Shown: piece after piece, positions 1 through 11,299 of the stretch
Numbering within the stretch: the first letter of the stretch is position 1
Layout of the letters: each line of letters begins with the position of its first letter
Translations under genes and position numbers: made by a program
NCBI GenBank assembly: GCA_949825045.1
Contig: OX463807.1
Coordinates: forward strand, 10,255,501-10,319,500
Length of the DNA: 64,000 bases
Reading direction: 5' to 3'
DNA from: Argyresthia goedartella
Taxonomy: Eukaryota; Arthropoda; Insecta; Lepidoptera; Argyresthiidae
The notes under the pieces: model-generated
The model's input: only the letters and a program-made list of their open reading frames with translations
What the model was told of the DNA's origin: nothing
The model's database searches: none

Positions 1-1
1 G

Positions 2-1384
2 TTTCCTGACTTGATGAAACTAAGTAAAGTTATACCTTTATTCAAAGCTGGTAGTACATCAGACCCCACCAATTTTAGACCCATATCGATACTACCAACG
101 CTTAGCAAAATATTTGAAAAACTCATACTTAATCAATTGCAAAGTCATTTTTATCTCAATAATTTAATTCATATTGCTCAGTTTGGTTTCACAAAGGGTC
201 GTTCAACAGCCGATGCTGGTGTTGAACTAATCGACAATATTTTTGATGCCTGGGAAGACGCAATGGATGCAATAGGTGTCTTCTGCGACCTATCCAAGCC
301 TTTTGATTGCGTCCATCATGACACTCTTGTCAGGAAGTTACGCCATTATGGTGTAAAAGATCAGGCCCTTGGCCTTCTGGAGTCATATCTAACAGATAGA
401 GTTCAGATGGTCGATGTTAATGGGAAAAGATCACCTGGGTCTTCAATAAGTATGGGCGTACCGCAAGGTTCAATTCTTGGTCCTTTCTTGTTTTTAGTAT
501 ATATTAATGATTTACCTTACCTTGTTAAAGCAAAACATGGGTTATTATTGTTTGCCTATGATACTTCTTTGATATTTAAAGTTAAAAGACAGCAATAAAA
601 TTATGACGAGGTAAACAATGCTATCTCTAGTATAGTGAAATGGTTTACTGTTAACAATTTATTACTTAATGAAAAGAAAACTAAATGTATTAAATTCGTG
701 TTACCCAATGTGAACCCGGTAACTACAGACATATTTATAAAAGGACAGAGATTGGACCTTGTGCAGTCGACTGTCTTTTTGGGCATTACTTTAGACGCCA
801 AACTACAATGGGATCCTCATATAAATAAATTGTCGAACAGACTGAGTTCGGCAGCGTTCGCAGTTAAAAAAATTAGAGCTCTTACCGACGTAGACACCGC
901 TAGACTAGTCTACTTTAGTTACTTTCATAGTCTAATGACCTATGGTATTTTATTGTGGGGTCACGCTGCGAATGCTAATAGTATATTTATTCTGCAGAAA
1001 CGGGCTGTTCGTGCAATTTATAGATTAGGGCCTAGAGTGTCACTGAGGGAAAAGTTTAAAGAAATCAATATTCTGACATTTGTGTCTCAATATATCTATG
1101 ACAATCTTGTGTATGTAAAAATAAATATAACTAATTTTCAGAAGTACAGTGATATACACAACTTTAATACTAGAAATAAAGACAAGTTGGTTGCTTATGT
1201 AAGCCGACTACATAAAATTAGTAATTCTTTTAAAGGCAATTGTATACGCTATTACAATAAGGTCCCTACTGATATTAAAAACTTACCTTTAGACAAGTTT
1301 AAAATAATAATAAAACAGAAATTGTATAAAAAAGGTTACTATAGGATATCTGATTACTTAGAGGACAGATGTCTATGGGAATAG
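2..1384 (+). pseudogene. LINE reverse transcriptase (Jockey/Daphne-like), copy A, broken, 5' end outside window
   Basis: One reading frame runs from the window edge to the TAG ending at 1384, interrupted only by a TAA at 596-598. It reads as the RT domain of a non-LTR retrotransposon: the fingers motif with FRPISILP, the palm motif with FCDLSKPFD (first catalytic Asp present), then GVPQGSILGPFLF. The second catalytic box, normally F/YADD, reads FAYDTS near 550-570, so one catalytic Asp is replaced by Tyr. The thumb and C-terminal part (635-1384) is otherwise open. Related copies lie at 12105-15030 and 51488-53010. RT activity would prime on nicked target DNA, but this copy looks dead. The clade name is a guess; the non-LTR RT call is firm. 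Confidence 0.9.
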
Positions 1385-1627
1385 ATTGTTTGAGTAACAG
1401 GCTCTTTCGATATATAATTAGCATTCATTTTGTAACTTGACAATATTTTATTTAAAAAAGGAAACGCAAAGATGCGACGACTGTGGAGTTTCTTCGGTGA
1501 GCTCTTCTCCACAGATTCCGCCATTGTGTTAGTGAACTCACCCAAAAAAATGTAATGACGGATCTAAGTGATGTAACAACATCCTATGGAAATAAATGAT
1601 TTTTGATTTGATTTTGATTTGATTTGA
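1385..1627 (+). repeat. 3' UTR and simple-repeat tail of LINE copy A
   Basis: This non-coding stretch follows the RT stop and ends in a run of TTGAT/TTTGAT units at about 1597-1627. LINE copy B ends similarly in TTGAC units at 15003-15030, which supports a family-specific 3' tail rather than a plain poly(A). Confidence 0.6.
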
Positions 1628-1779
1628 TCAGCAGAGACTACTCCTCCCCCCCGCACCAACCTCACGCCGCAATAACACTTGAGTCTGTGGTCGCTCATTG
1701 CCAGTGGGACCGAAAACCCAACACTTAAATTTAATGAAAAGAGGAATTGAAAAGCGCGGGCCATGTTTATTTATTTAAC

Positions 1780-2150
1780 TTTTTGTATGTGTCATATATA
1801 ACAGCCATATTCATATTTACCATTATTGTTACCTATTTTTTATATATTCTTTATATTTATGTATTTATGGATTGTACCACGCCGCGGTCTGGGGCGCTCG
1901 CGAGGTAACACTTGGCGCTGACTGAAAATCAGCGTTGAAGGCCTGGCCTTCAACATAATGCTGAGTCAGACGCCATTTATAATGACAGTGACACACCACG
2001 ACTGTCATTTCATTTTATATCATGTGTCAATGCCACTATTTATCTCTGGGTTTTGTTTCTTTGTTGTAATTGTAGTGTGTTCACTGTCTTTATAATTAAT
2101 GTTTCTTTCTTTCTTTCTTTCTTTCTGAATATAAATAAAATATTTAAAAT
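1780..2150 (+). repeat. Probable 3' end of a second LINE, with palindromes and TTTC microsatellite
   Basis: A non-coding stretch holding a hairpin around GCTGACTGAAAATCAGC and a perfect 9+1+9 palindrome at 1935-1953 (TTGAAGGCC, T, GGCCTTCAA), then AT-rich sequence, a (TTTC)n run at 2102-2126 and AATAAA-like signals. Short hairpins followed by a simple-repeat tail fit a LINE 3' UTR. No coding part is attached, so the family is not determined. The stretch 1628-1780 between the two tails holds nothing I recognise. Confidence 0.4.
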
Positions 2151-2404
2151 AAAACATACTAAAAATTTAATTAGATAAACAACCAGCATCAATCAATCTC
2201 TATGAAGGTTATATTAATAATAACAGTAAATTAAAATAATGTATAAAAAAAATACATCACATGTTTACGTTATGTTGACACAGACTGTCGGAAGACACAG
2301 CAGGAATACTCTCGATCACCTAAAATACAAACCTGAATAAAAAATATATAGATCCGTTTGTAGCCGAGTATATGTACAGAGGATCTTGAAGTGATCCAGC
2401 TTAC

Positions 2405-2545
2405 ATAATTTTCTACAAAAGATTTTATTCTAGGATAGTTTGGTATCGCCTGGGTACGCCAAATATAAGTTTGCAACCTAGAACTTGGGTGGACAACTTT
2501 TGCTGGCCCAAAAACTTCGAAATTCACGGACTTATTCCAGTTTTT
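2405..2545 (-). other. Possible isolated coding exon (unrecognised)
   Basis: On the minus strand, an AG at 2546-2547 is followed by 47 open codons, which end exactly at a GTAAGC donor (2399-2404). The predicted peptide begins KNWNKSVNFEVFGPA and ends KSFVENY. It is 141 nt, phase 0 at both ends, with a mixed amino-acid composition. I do not recognise the peptide and see no partner exons. It may be a stray exon of a host gene or chance. Confidence 0.2.
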
Positions 2546-2862
2546 CTCTCAACAACAACCGTTAAAAATAAGAACACAAGTACTTTATACAAAAACAAAT
2601 AAAAAAAATTGGAAAAATTACGTTATATATATTTTACTGTAGCTTTTGAAAGCACAATGGGTCAAATACAACCAAGACGGAATATGAGTAGAGAAATCGG
2701 TAATTGTTCCGTCCATTGGGTTTACCACGCCACATCCACATAGTGACTGGCGCGACGCGATAATTCATCCCTACTCAATTTTCAGAATACTGTATTCAAA
2801 ATGTTTTCGGGCAATAACCGTTCAGGAGTTTGAATACCAACTTGATTGTCTACTTAGGTCTA
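2546..2862. other. Unassigned spacer upstream of the piggyBac gene
   Basis: AT-rich DNA with no convincing reading frame and no repeat that I could match elsewhere in the window. Confidence 0.5.
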
Positions 2863-2945
2863 TTAACCCCTTGTGTGTGAAAATTCCCGCTCCGGTACTG
2901 TCATTCTGGCGCCTGTGTGTGGCGCGACCGTCTCCGGTACTGCTG
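2863..2945 (+). repeat. Possible left end of piggyBac element: TTAACCCC plus repeated CTCCGGTACTG motifs
   Basis: TTAACCCC at 2863-2870 fits the TTAA target plus CCC start of piggyBac ends. Two spaced copies of a TGTGTG...CTCCGGTACTG unit follow at about 2871-2900 and 2913-2942. The 16-mer ATTCCCGCTCCGGTAC (2883-2898) recurs exactly at 10267-10282 in the same orientation. No matching inverted right end (GGGGTTAA) was found downstream, so calling this a transposon terminus is tentative. The motifs could equally be promoter elements of the gene that follows. Confidence 0.35.
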
Positions 2946-3124
2946 TAAAGGATTTTATTTTGCTTCCGTTGCAGCATTCATGTTAGTCCGATCTCTTTCT
3001 AACCTATTAAAATTGCACAAGAAAGAACAGGCTATCTAATTAATGAATGGTTTTATACTCTGTGGTCACTGTTTGCACAATAAAACTCACTCAAAGACGC
3101 CATCCCAACCGCTACTTCGCGTTT

Positions 3125-3196
3125 GTGTCTCTCAGTGTTCACATAGATATTTTAATTATTTGTGCTAAGTGGAGTGCCTGCTGCTGATTATCCAAT
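3125..3196 (+). promoter_or_regulatory. Putative core promoter and 5' UTR of the piggyBac gene
   Basis: An arthropod-type initiator TCAGT occurs at 3132-3136 within CTCTCAGTGTTC, about 60 nt upstream of the ATG at 3197. No clear TATA box sits at the expected distance. The assignment rests on position and motif only. Confidence 0.35.
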
Positions 3197-6100
3197 ATGC
3201 AACGGTAAGTAAAGTTTAATTTTAACTAATACTAATGTCGATTATCTATACCATTGTGAGTAAAAAACTGTCCAAAACAACTTCACCTCGCTCTTCTCAA
3301 CGGAACATGATTTTGGTTTTCATCTGAATAGACAAATTTCATTAGAGAAACCGAACGTGCTTATCATCCTAGGACTCTACATATTGTTTATTTCCTATTG
3401 GTTACTATTCAAAACATGTATTCATTCAGAAATATGCGAAATTTCATCAAAACAAATGCGGGGGAGTCCCAGTACCGCAGACGGAATTTCACACATCGGG
3501 CAATTGCGGTTGGTCATGGCCGACACAATGGTGTGGATATGTCGACAAGCTTTTCCGTGTTTTGATATAATCTTACCTTTTTACTTTTATTTTGTTTTGA
3601 GCTTGATTGGTTTGATGTTTTTTAATTAACACGGGTGATTTTTTGCATATTTTAACAACAGTGTGTGCATGACGATAGCCGGACAAAAACGAAACATTTT
3701 TGTTATTTCGTATATTTGTTCTTTTGTTGATGGGACTTTATTATGGGTCGTAAATAAATAATAAATAACAGTGGATTTTTAAAGATCAATAAATAAAATA
3801 AGTTCTAGTCATATAAACTTTTCTTTCAAGTCAATAATTTTGCCGAAATTATTTTACCAAATCAGCCCTAGATTTAAATTATTTCAGGAAATAAAGAAAA
3901 AATAATTTTCAAATAAACAATTATGTCAAAGAAACACTCGAATATGTGATTGTATTTTTAATGTTTCTGTGCAATAAAGAATATGAAAATGAAACACGGG
4001 AAAGAGTTAATTTCACAAAATATGTTTGTATTAATTAACGCAATGCACCCTTCACTGATTTCATAAAAAATAAATGTTGATGCTGCATACACTGCTCGAG
4101 CTTGTTTATGTGTTGTGTGTTTTTATATATTATGGTTTGCACTATTTGGTTGGCATTTTTTGCATGCTTTTTCTTTCTTTCTGTAAGTGCTGCAAGAACT
4201 GGAAGAGGCCGAGGGCGTGTGAACGCGGAGGATGAGAGTGGTGCTGATGGTTTGGGCGTTCGTGGTGGCGGCGTGGGCAATCGTGGAGCCGCTGTACGAT
4301 CGCGTGGCAGCGGCGGGCGCACGCGTGGCGGCGGCGCACGAGCGCGGGGCGGAGTCCGCACTCGCGGTGGGGCCGTGGAGAGGCCATCTGCATCTTCTTT
4401 GTAAATAACAGCTTTTACTAACAACTAACTTTACTAATAATTGCATGTTTTCAAATGAAATAAAACTAATGTAGGATCATGTATTTCAGATCAATGAGAA
4501 ATATTACCGACTTGCCGGTTCAAGTGCAGTCGCTGGAGCGCAGCCTTCATACAAGGAAGACCAGAGAGTTGCCTCCCGATGCCAGGCAGTCACCAGGGTA
4601 AATATTTTCAAAATATTGTTAGCTCTACCACCCCATATTGATTTTCTTAGGTTTTGGACTCTACTTCCAAGGCATAAGGTTAAAATATCAATTTTTATTT
4701 GTTTTTAGATCTCTACTACTCTGGTCTTCCTTGTTTGAAGAGCTGCCAATCGAGGTCACCCATGAGGAGGGAGACAGGCTTTTAAACATGTCCCCGTGCT
4801 CAGCACCTCCGTCACCTTCTGTGTAAGTATTGAAATGAGTACTTTGTGTCTTTAACGTATTGATTTAATTGACTTAATTAAAATTTGACACAGGCCTTCC
4901 TCATATCATACCATATTTTATGTCCATTGATACCTAATAAACCATAATTAAAATGTTTTTTTTTTTAGATTTTTAGAATGTGGCGGCAGTAGCGGGGCTT
5001 CAACGCCTACCCCACGCAGGGGCCTCAAGAGACCTGAGTGAGTATACTTAATTTCGAGATAACTTGCATTGTAGTATTTCTTTATTTATTTACGTAATAC
5101 AATTTACTATGTTTTTACAGGCAGATAGAAGAAGGTATCTTGCCGCTGTGCCCGCCTCCCAGGGCAAAACGTTGCCTGTAAGTATATTATTTTTAGATTT
5201 TTCCATTATTTCATACTTTTTGAGGATGATAACATTATTATATTTTACAGTATCCCATCGTCATCGTCGTCGTCGGCGAACGTGCGTCCTCTTCGTGAGA
5301 AAGAAATTGAAAACCTACTCTGTTACGGTAAGTGAAATAAACCTCGCTAAATACCAGGGTTCGCAGATATATTACGATATATGTTTCAATCAGGGTTCGC
5401 TGATAAATATCACGATATATGTTTCAATGGATATATATCAATGGATTTTTATTTTATTTTTTTATGAAGAAATGGATAAATCTGTCTAAAAATTTGCACA
5501 ATTTTGCCTCTGCTACCCCGTTTAGGAAGAGGTCCATATGTCATGATATTTGTGTTTGCTCTGGGCTATAAATTTAGCAGATTGTAAGGGCTTTACTACA
5601 CAAAAATAACTTATTACCTAAACAAAAATGTATGGGATTTGACGATTTTTTGACTCAGTCATATCGATTTCGACACTTATTGTTGTATTTTTTTTATTAT
5701 GACAATATCGTATTGCTTTTCTTTTTTTTATTATGACAATATCGTGTTGCTTTTCTTGATAAAAAAATAAACATTAAATTATAAACCTTCATATTTGATG
5801 GAAAACATAGTAAGGCTAGCCTCCTGTCTCGCTGATTGGAGTGTTGGCCACTGTTGGCTCTGAATAACTAGCTAAAAGTGGGCATGATTCTGCTTCTGCC
5901 ACTCCGTATGGGAAAAGGTGTGACGCTATGTTATAAATGTATCATTTAACCTGTTCACTTTGTCAGTATAAACTAATTATGTGATGTTAAAAGATAATTT
6001 TTTCATTGTATATATATCTGATAAAAAAATCGGATTTTTACGAAAAAAAAATACAGTCTTTAAAAGAATATTCCTTTACATGCGTTTACTGAATACCTAT

Positions 6101-8010
6101 ATCATAAGTCATAACTCAACGTCAAACCTTTTCCTCCATACCTCAGACGAGTAAGAATAAAAATATATATCTCCATCGGATACGAGTAATACTCACACCT
6201 CAGACGTCTAACTCTATTTTAACCATTCAAATCAGGTAGCGAAGAGGACTCCGACGTCGACAATGACGATGACGATGTGGAAAGGCAAAAGGACCCAAAG
6301 GCCACGCGGCGGTTCGAGGACGATGACAATGAAGGGGCGCCAGATGCTCGGGCTCTGGCTCTGGCTCAGGCTGTGAACCTTGACGGTCTGTCAGTGATCA
6401 TGCCTGAGCCCCTGCCTGAACCCGAGCCCCTGCCTCGTCCCGAGCCGCAAACTGAGCCCGAGTTCCAGACCCCGAGCGAAAATATAGATAAATTTAAGTT
6501 TAACTGGAGAGAATTCCCAACAACTCAGATTCCACCTGAACTGAGGAGGGAACCCTTCTCCGAAAATAACTGTGGTCCGCAGGTTTCATGTGCGACCCCA
6601 TATGATGCATTTACTGCCATATGGGATCGCCCGATTATGGAGCACATTGCAGTGGAGACAAACCGGTATGCTCAGCAGACGGCAGCGAGGATGCTGGAGG
6701 ACGGATCGATCTGTCCCTCCAGCAGAATTACCAAATGGGTTGATACGACGGTAGATGAGCTCTACGTGTATTTTGCCATAATTCTGGCGGTAGGAGTTGT
6801 GGCAAAATCACGGCTAGAGGAATATTGGAATAAATGCGTCGATATCTTCAGCACCCCGGGGTTCACAAAAGTGATGAGGTATGACCGCTTCCGGCTGCTG
6901 AGCACATGTCTCCACTTCGAGGACAATGTAAATTGCGATCCGGCAACAATGACACGATCCGAAGCTAAGATTTTTAAGGTACGTCCCATTTTGGACCACC
7001 TGAATGCTAAATTCTCACAATTATATAAATTGTCTCAAAACATTGCGCTCGATGAAAGTCTCACAATGTGGAAGGGCTGGTTAGATATTAACCAGTTCAT
7101 CCAGAATAAAGCAGCTGGCGTAGGAATAAAAACTTACGAAGTCTGTGAATCAAAGACCGGCTACTTGTGGCGCTTTGAGGTCCATGCTGGCCACGATGTC
7201 ACAGACGAACATGAAGTAAGTCCAATAACTGGAATCGTGCCTGCCCTTGTACTCAGACTTTTGACTGGTCTCGAGCATAAAGGATATACCATTTGGATGG
7301 ACAATTTTTACAACTCCCCCGCCCTTGCACGCGAGTTGAAATGCCGGGGTTTCGACTGTGTGGGGACGCTTCGGACCAACCGCAAGTTCGTTCCGACCAA
7401 TGTGGCGCAGTTGAAGAAGAATGAAATGGTGGTTGGTCAGGTGGTGGGCTGCACATCAGGCGATGTAGATATCCTGGTATGGAGAGATAAGAACCGCGTC
7501 GCTCTTATCTCCACTTACCACGGACTCTGCTCTGTGAATTGCGGCCAAACACTGAAGCCGTCCATGGTCCCCGATTATAACGTGTGCATGGGCGGGGTAG
7601 ACAAGAAAGACCAAATGCTGTCTATGTACCCCCTGGAACGCCGCCGTAACAGGGTCTGGTACAAGAAGCTGTTTCGAAGACTTTTGAATGCTAGCACACT
7701 CAACGCATTCATACTGCACAAAGAAACATCCGCCAATCCAATGGTTCACCGGAGTTTTCGCAAAACTCTGGTGACACAGTTGATTGAAACCCACGCTCGC
7801 ATAGTCGAAACACCTGATACACCACACAACGAAACTCTCTACCATATCCCGATACTTTACAAGCTCTTGCCAATAGTCAGCGCGAAAAACCGTACCCGCA
7901 AAGTGTGTGTGGTCTGCCGCAAACGGTCAATCACATACTGTGAAAAGTGTGAGATTCCGGTATGTGGCTACACGTGCTTCAGGCCGCACATTAGTTCTCT
8001 CCGCCAATAA
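3197..8010 (+). CDS. Eight-exon piggyBac-family transposase gene with RGG-rich N-terminus, apparently intact
   Basis: Inferred exons are 3197-3204, 4188-4400, 4490-4597, 4709-4822, 4969-5037, 5121-5177, 5251-5327 and 6236-8010. All seven introns are GT-AG and every junction stays in frame (2421 nt, about 806 aa). Exon 2 encodes an Arg/Gly-rich RGG-type region (residues about 4-73). Later short exons are Ser/Pro-rich; exon 8 opens with an acidic Asp/Glu run and a PEP repeat. The transposase core carries the expected DDD triad: Asp in ALDESLTMW (codon 7051, residue 488), WMDNFYNSP (7300, 571) and GGVDKKDQ (7600, 671). A C-terminal Cys/His-rich domain (CVVCRK, YCEKC, CGYTC, H) matches the piggyBac zinc-binding tail. 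The family cuts and pastes at TTAA through hairpin intermediates. Exon 8 alone has the usual piggyBac length, so about 216 N-terminal residues are extra. No inverted right end was found. It may be a domesticated gene or a recent transposon. The exon 2 acceptor could instead be 9 nt later (4197), also in frame. Confidence 0.85.
4188..4400 (+). other. Exon 2 of the piggyBac gene: GC-rich RGG-box exon
   Basis: This exon is far more GC-rich than its surroundings and encodes repeated RG, RGG and RGGG units (GRGRGR near the start, TRGGGARARGG further on). RGG tracts commonly bind RNA or G-quadruplexes and are methylated on arginine; that role here is inference. The pyrimidine-rich acceptor (TTCTTTCTTTCTGTAAG) and GTAAAT donor delimit 213 nt, a multiple of three. 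The other frames of this stretch are also open only because of its base composition. Confidence 0.7.
5357..5445 (+). repeat. Two-unit imperfect tandem repeat in the last intron
   Basis: A unit starting CAGGGTTCGC and ending ATATATGTTTCAAT occurs twice in a row (about 5357-5393 and 5391-5430), with small differences, inside intron 7 (5328-6235) of the piggyBac gene. Confidence 0.55.
5497..5560 (+). repeat. SINE S3 3' fragment in intron 7 (diverged)
   Basis: Contains TTTGCCTCTGCTACCCCG and a GGAAGAGG...ATGTCATGA block, a diverged version of the 3' body of the tRNA-headed SINE seen whole at 11585-11935. Confidence 0.4.
5880..5950 (+). repeat. SINE S3 3' fragment in intron 7
   Basis: The block TCTGCCACTCCGTATGGG followed by AAAAGGTGTGACGCTATG matches, in reverse complement, 11600-11660 and 62940-62975. 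It is a second copy of the same SINE body within intron 7. The rest of this 908-nt intron (including 5560-5880 and 5950-6235) is AT-rich with nothing I can assign. Confidence 0.6.
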
Positions 8011-9130
8011 TACTTCACAAAACACATACACTACATACAGTAACACGACACACACACGCTAGTATTCAAAAGCTCTATCTATTTTCAATTCCATTTAAAT
8101 TCACAATTTACAATAACAATAACATCCAAATGGTATCGGCATACATTTGTTGTTTTTTTGTTTCTCTAATTGTCTTTTAGTTTGTCTTTATGTTTTCTTT
8201 GTTTCTTATTCCAGCGGAAGATAGACCTTTGCCCACAGTGGTATGAAGACTTTCATACTTAATTCAAAGAATAAGCCTTTACCTACAGTGGAATGAGACA
8301 GTTATTTAATTGTGAGAATGTATCATACAGGGTAGAGTAGTAGTAGTAGTATAGGCCTAAACATGCGTCAATTTGTATTTTTGTTTCCTTATATTTGTTA
8401 TGTGAAAACCTTGTTTGTGTTTTTTTATCTTTTCTATCCTAGGTTTGCTGGAAGAAATCTCTTGTTAGAGATAAGCTCACTATATTTTTTTTGTGTAAGA
8501 AAGTATCAAGTAAAGTAAAGTACTTTCTGATGCATTATTTTCTCATACCTATATGGGTATATTTTTTTCTGTATTTTGACGGAATTTTGCCTCGTTTTAT
8601 TTTATGTCTTAGGCAATTGGCGCATGTAAGGCCTTTAAAGCTTCATCTGGATCGCAATTTATTTGTTCTTTGTAGCCTTAATGTGTATGTCTGCATATCG
8701 ATAGCAATACCTGTCGAAATTCGCTATTTGACAAGAGCTGATTTTTGTATAATGTTAAATCGAAAAAAATACCATTCAGAATACTCTCTCTCTCTCTCTC
8801 TCTCTTTTAATACGACAATGCCCTGCTTTGCTGGATTATGCGACTGGGACTGCGAGATAAACAATAAGGCTACTTTCTTTAGTTTTTAATGTAGCTTTGT
8901 GTTTTTTTTATGCCGCTTGGAACACTTCTTATTAATGTTTTGTATTGTTCACTAATTTTATCACTAGTAAAATTACAAACCAACAATTTTCCTCCACGAT
9001 CCCGTATGTTGATATGTATAATTGCTCATATAGTTGTTTTTTTTTATATTACATGGCAAATAATGAAAATAACATTAATCGATGAACAAATAAACAAAAA
9101 AATGTACTTACACAAACAAACATAATAAAA
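8011..9130 (+). other. 3' flank / probable 3' UTR of the piggyBac gene with CT microsatellite
   Basis: There is no convincing coding sequence after the stop at 8010. A (CT)n run lies at about 8786-8806. Several AATAAA signals lie between about 9124 and 9270, so the transcript could end anywhere in this interval. A LINE tail motif sits inside at 8448-8490 and is listed separately. Confidence 0.45.
8448..8490 (+). repeat. LINE 3' hairpin tail fragment
   Basis: GCTGGAAGAAATCTCTTGTT followed by AGAGATAAGCTC is one of four copies of a conserved tail (others at 48080-48115 plus, 23930-23975 and 30695-30735 minus). ATCTCT and AGAGAT can pair as a small hairpin. Confidence 0.6.
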
Positions 9131-9394
9131 TGTGTTAATGTCTTTGTATGCTGTGTATAATACCTACCAATTGATTTCATTTTAATTTAATATCGGTGTT
9201 GTCTGATTGATTGTGTTTTTATAATTGTAAAATTTGTATTTTTATCTCAAAATAAATTAATAATATTAATAAAGTTATTTAATTTAATATCTTACATTGC
9301 ATTTGACCCCGTAAGGCACTATGTCTAATGACAGATTTTGTTGAGCCGTATTAATTTCATCTAATTTGAACATATTTTAAATATCCTTTGTGGG

Positions 9395-9470
9395 CCCATT
9401 GTGCCACTGCCACCGGAATGGGAAAAGGCGTTACGCTTTTTATATTAGGTACCTATGTTATTTTAACAAA
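9395..9470 (+). repeat. SINE S3 3' fragment
   Basis: TGTGCCACTGCCACCGGAAT followed by GGGAAAAGGCGTTACGCT matches the 3' body of the S3 SINE seen at 5885-5950 and, inverted, at 11600-11660. Confidence 0.5.
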
Positions 9471-11295
9471 ATATAATATAAAAGTTTTGTCCCGAGAAAA
9501 ATCACAAGGCTCATCCATATTATCTTCACCTCCATGGCACAAAAGTGGATGATTATTTGCAATGTTTATCATCATGGTACTCTAAATATTTGTATGAAAG
9601 GTCTTGGGTTTATGTATAAATCCAATACTTTGTTCTATGTAGTTATTAGATAATGTATATTTAATAAGATAACTACTACCTTTCAACCATAACCTAAGAT
9701 TTACTTACCTACTATTTTTTGTGTCATATTACAGTGGTATTTTAGTAGATTCTCTGCTCGTTATTTATTTATCTTACAAGTTTGAGGCTTTGGTTACTGA
9801 TAGCTCATATGCTTTAGTTTCTGTAAACCGAAGAATATTGGTCAATATTGCCAAGGGTGCTTTGAAACAGTCCTAAATTGTATACCTAATATTGGCTGAC
9901 ATTTATGAGGCCCTATTTTTGTAACTTTTGAAAAAGTTTTATTTTGATAAATAAATGTATGAAGACTATATGTGTTTGTGTTTATTAGAGTTCTATACAA
10001 TATAACGCATTAATAAAATCAAACATTAGGCCTAAATCTTGCTTTGTTATTAAAATAATACAGAAATAAGTACAACTTAGGGAGCTTCATATTATGTAAC
10101 ACATATTAGCTGTAATTAAACTGAAATAAAGGCGTTGTGGAAAGGAAAAAGGGTAAAGAATTCCAATTAGAGTAATATTCTAATTAGAACTAATCTTAAT
10201 TCTAACTAGAATAGGAGAAATTCATCAAAAACTAAACATCGGCGCTCAGAATTCCTGATGTGTGGGATTCCCGCTCCGGTACCCACCGACACGGCGAAAG
10301 TTACAAAATGGCCGCCACAGGCGACTGGTTAATGCTAGGTATATGCAGGTCTGGCAAGGCCATTCCTGATGAGTCATCTGGTAGAGGTAGTCCCTACTGT
10401 GTGTTCCATATCAAAGGACCTGGTTGAGGCTTTGGATCGTTAAAGAGTATGGAAGAGTTTAACACATTGTGCTCTTAAAGAATTAGACCTTTAGTAAAAT
10501 TGTATATGACATAATTAAATAAAATATATGAAAATCATATATAGTTATTTAACTATAAATACATTAATTAGTCCGCATTATTATTCTACCGCTAAAGGGC
10601 ACCATTCATAGCTCTAGAAGCTGCTAGTTACCTAGTTGTAGGAGCACAAAAAAAGACAAAAGAATGCCAGTAAAGGCGGGAACTGGAAAGATCTAGACGC
10701 ATCCATGACAATGTATTTTTCTATCTACACCCTTCACAGAAAGGTTTGTACTCAGAGCCTTGCAATTTGCCTTTGTCTTCACGTTTGCGTCCTAAATGTG
10801 AATTTTAGGGAGATGCTCAGCCTTCATGCCAGTATATTGCTCACAGTTATATCTAGCTGTAGGTAAGGGGGTGAATTCATATGCCTTCACCTCGTCATTG
10901 CCACGTTTGTAAAACTCTTTTGTTTGATTTTCACCTCTTACAAGATGTCGCTGTTGACAACTTATTGCAATATAAAGATGGTACTGGAATAGACTTTTTC
11001 GTAGGCGAAATCTATGATTGTTGATGGAAAAGTCGAAAGCAGAAAGTTTGTCTTCGGCACTTTGTTTGCACTAGTGGAGACGAACATACCAATAAACCTT
11101 AGTCCTCTCACCTGAACCATAAAAACAAAACAAAAACAAAATCCGAAGTCAAACTTTATATTCTGTTTCTATTGCTTATACTATTGTGAGCACTCATTTA
11201 CGAAACTATACCCATAGTTGTTTTGAATAATGACATTACCTTACAAAGTAAAGTTTTTCTAGAAACATTATATTCTCAGAAGTTCAAAATTCTTT
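9471..11295. other. Unassigned AT-rich region
   Basis: No supported gene. Notable points only: the exact repeat of ATTCCCGCTCCGGTAC at 10267-10282 and an AAAATGGCCGCC motif at about 10305-10316, which resembles Pho/YY1-type promoter sites. Everything else is low-complexity AT-rich sequence. Confidence 0.45.
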
Positions 11296-11299
11296 TGAC

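Noticed and set aside
4035..4446. Arginine/alanine/proline-rich proteins on the minus strand opposite exon 2
   Set aside because: These frames are open only because the RGG exon is GC-rich; the plus-strand exon fits the splice phases of the whole gene.
2863..10445. Complete piggyBac transposon with paired TTAA/TIR ends
   Set aside because: The left end candidate TTAACCCC has no inverted partner; TTAA sites at 10438-10442 and 10461 are not preceded by the expected inverted sequence, and the shared 16-mer is in direct orientation.
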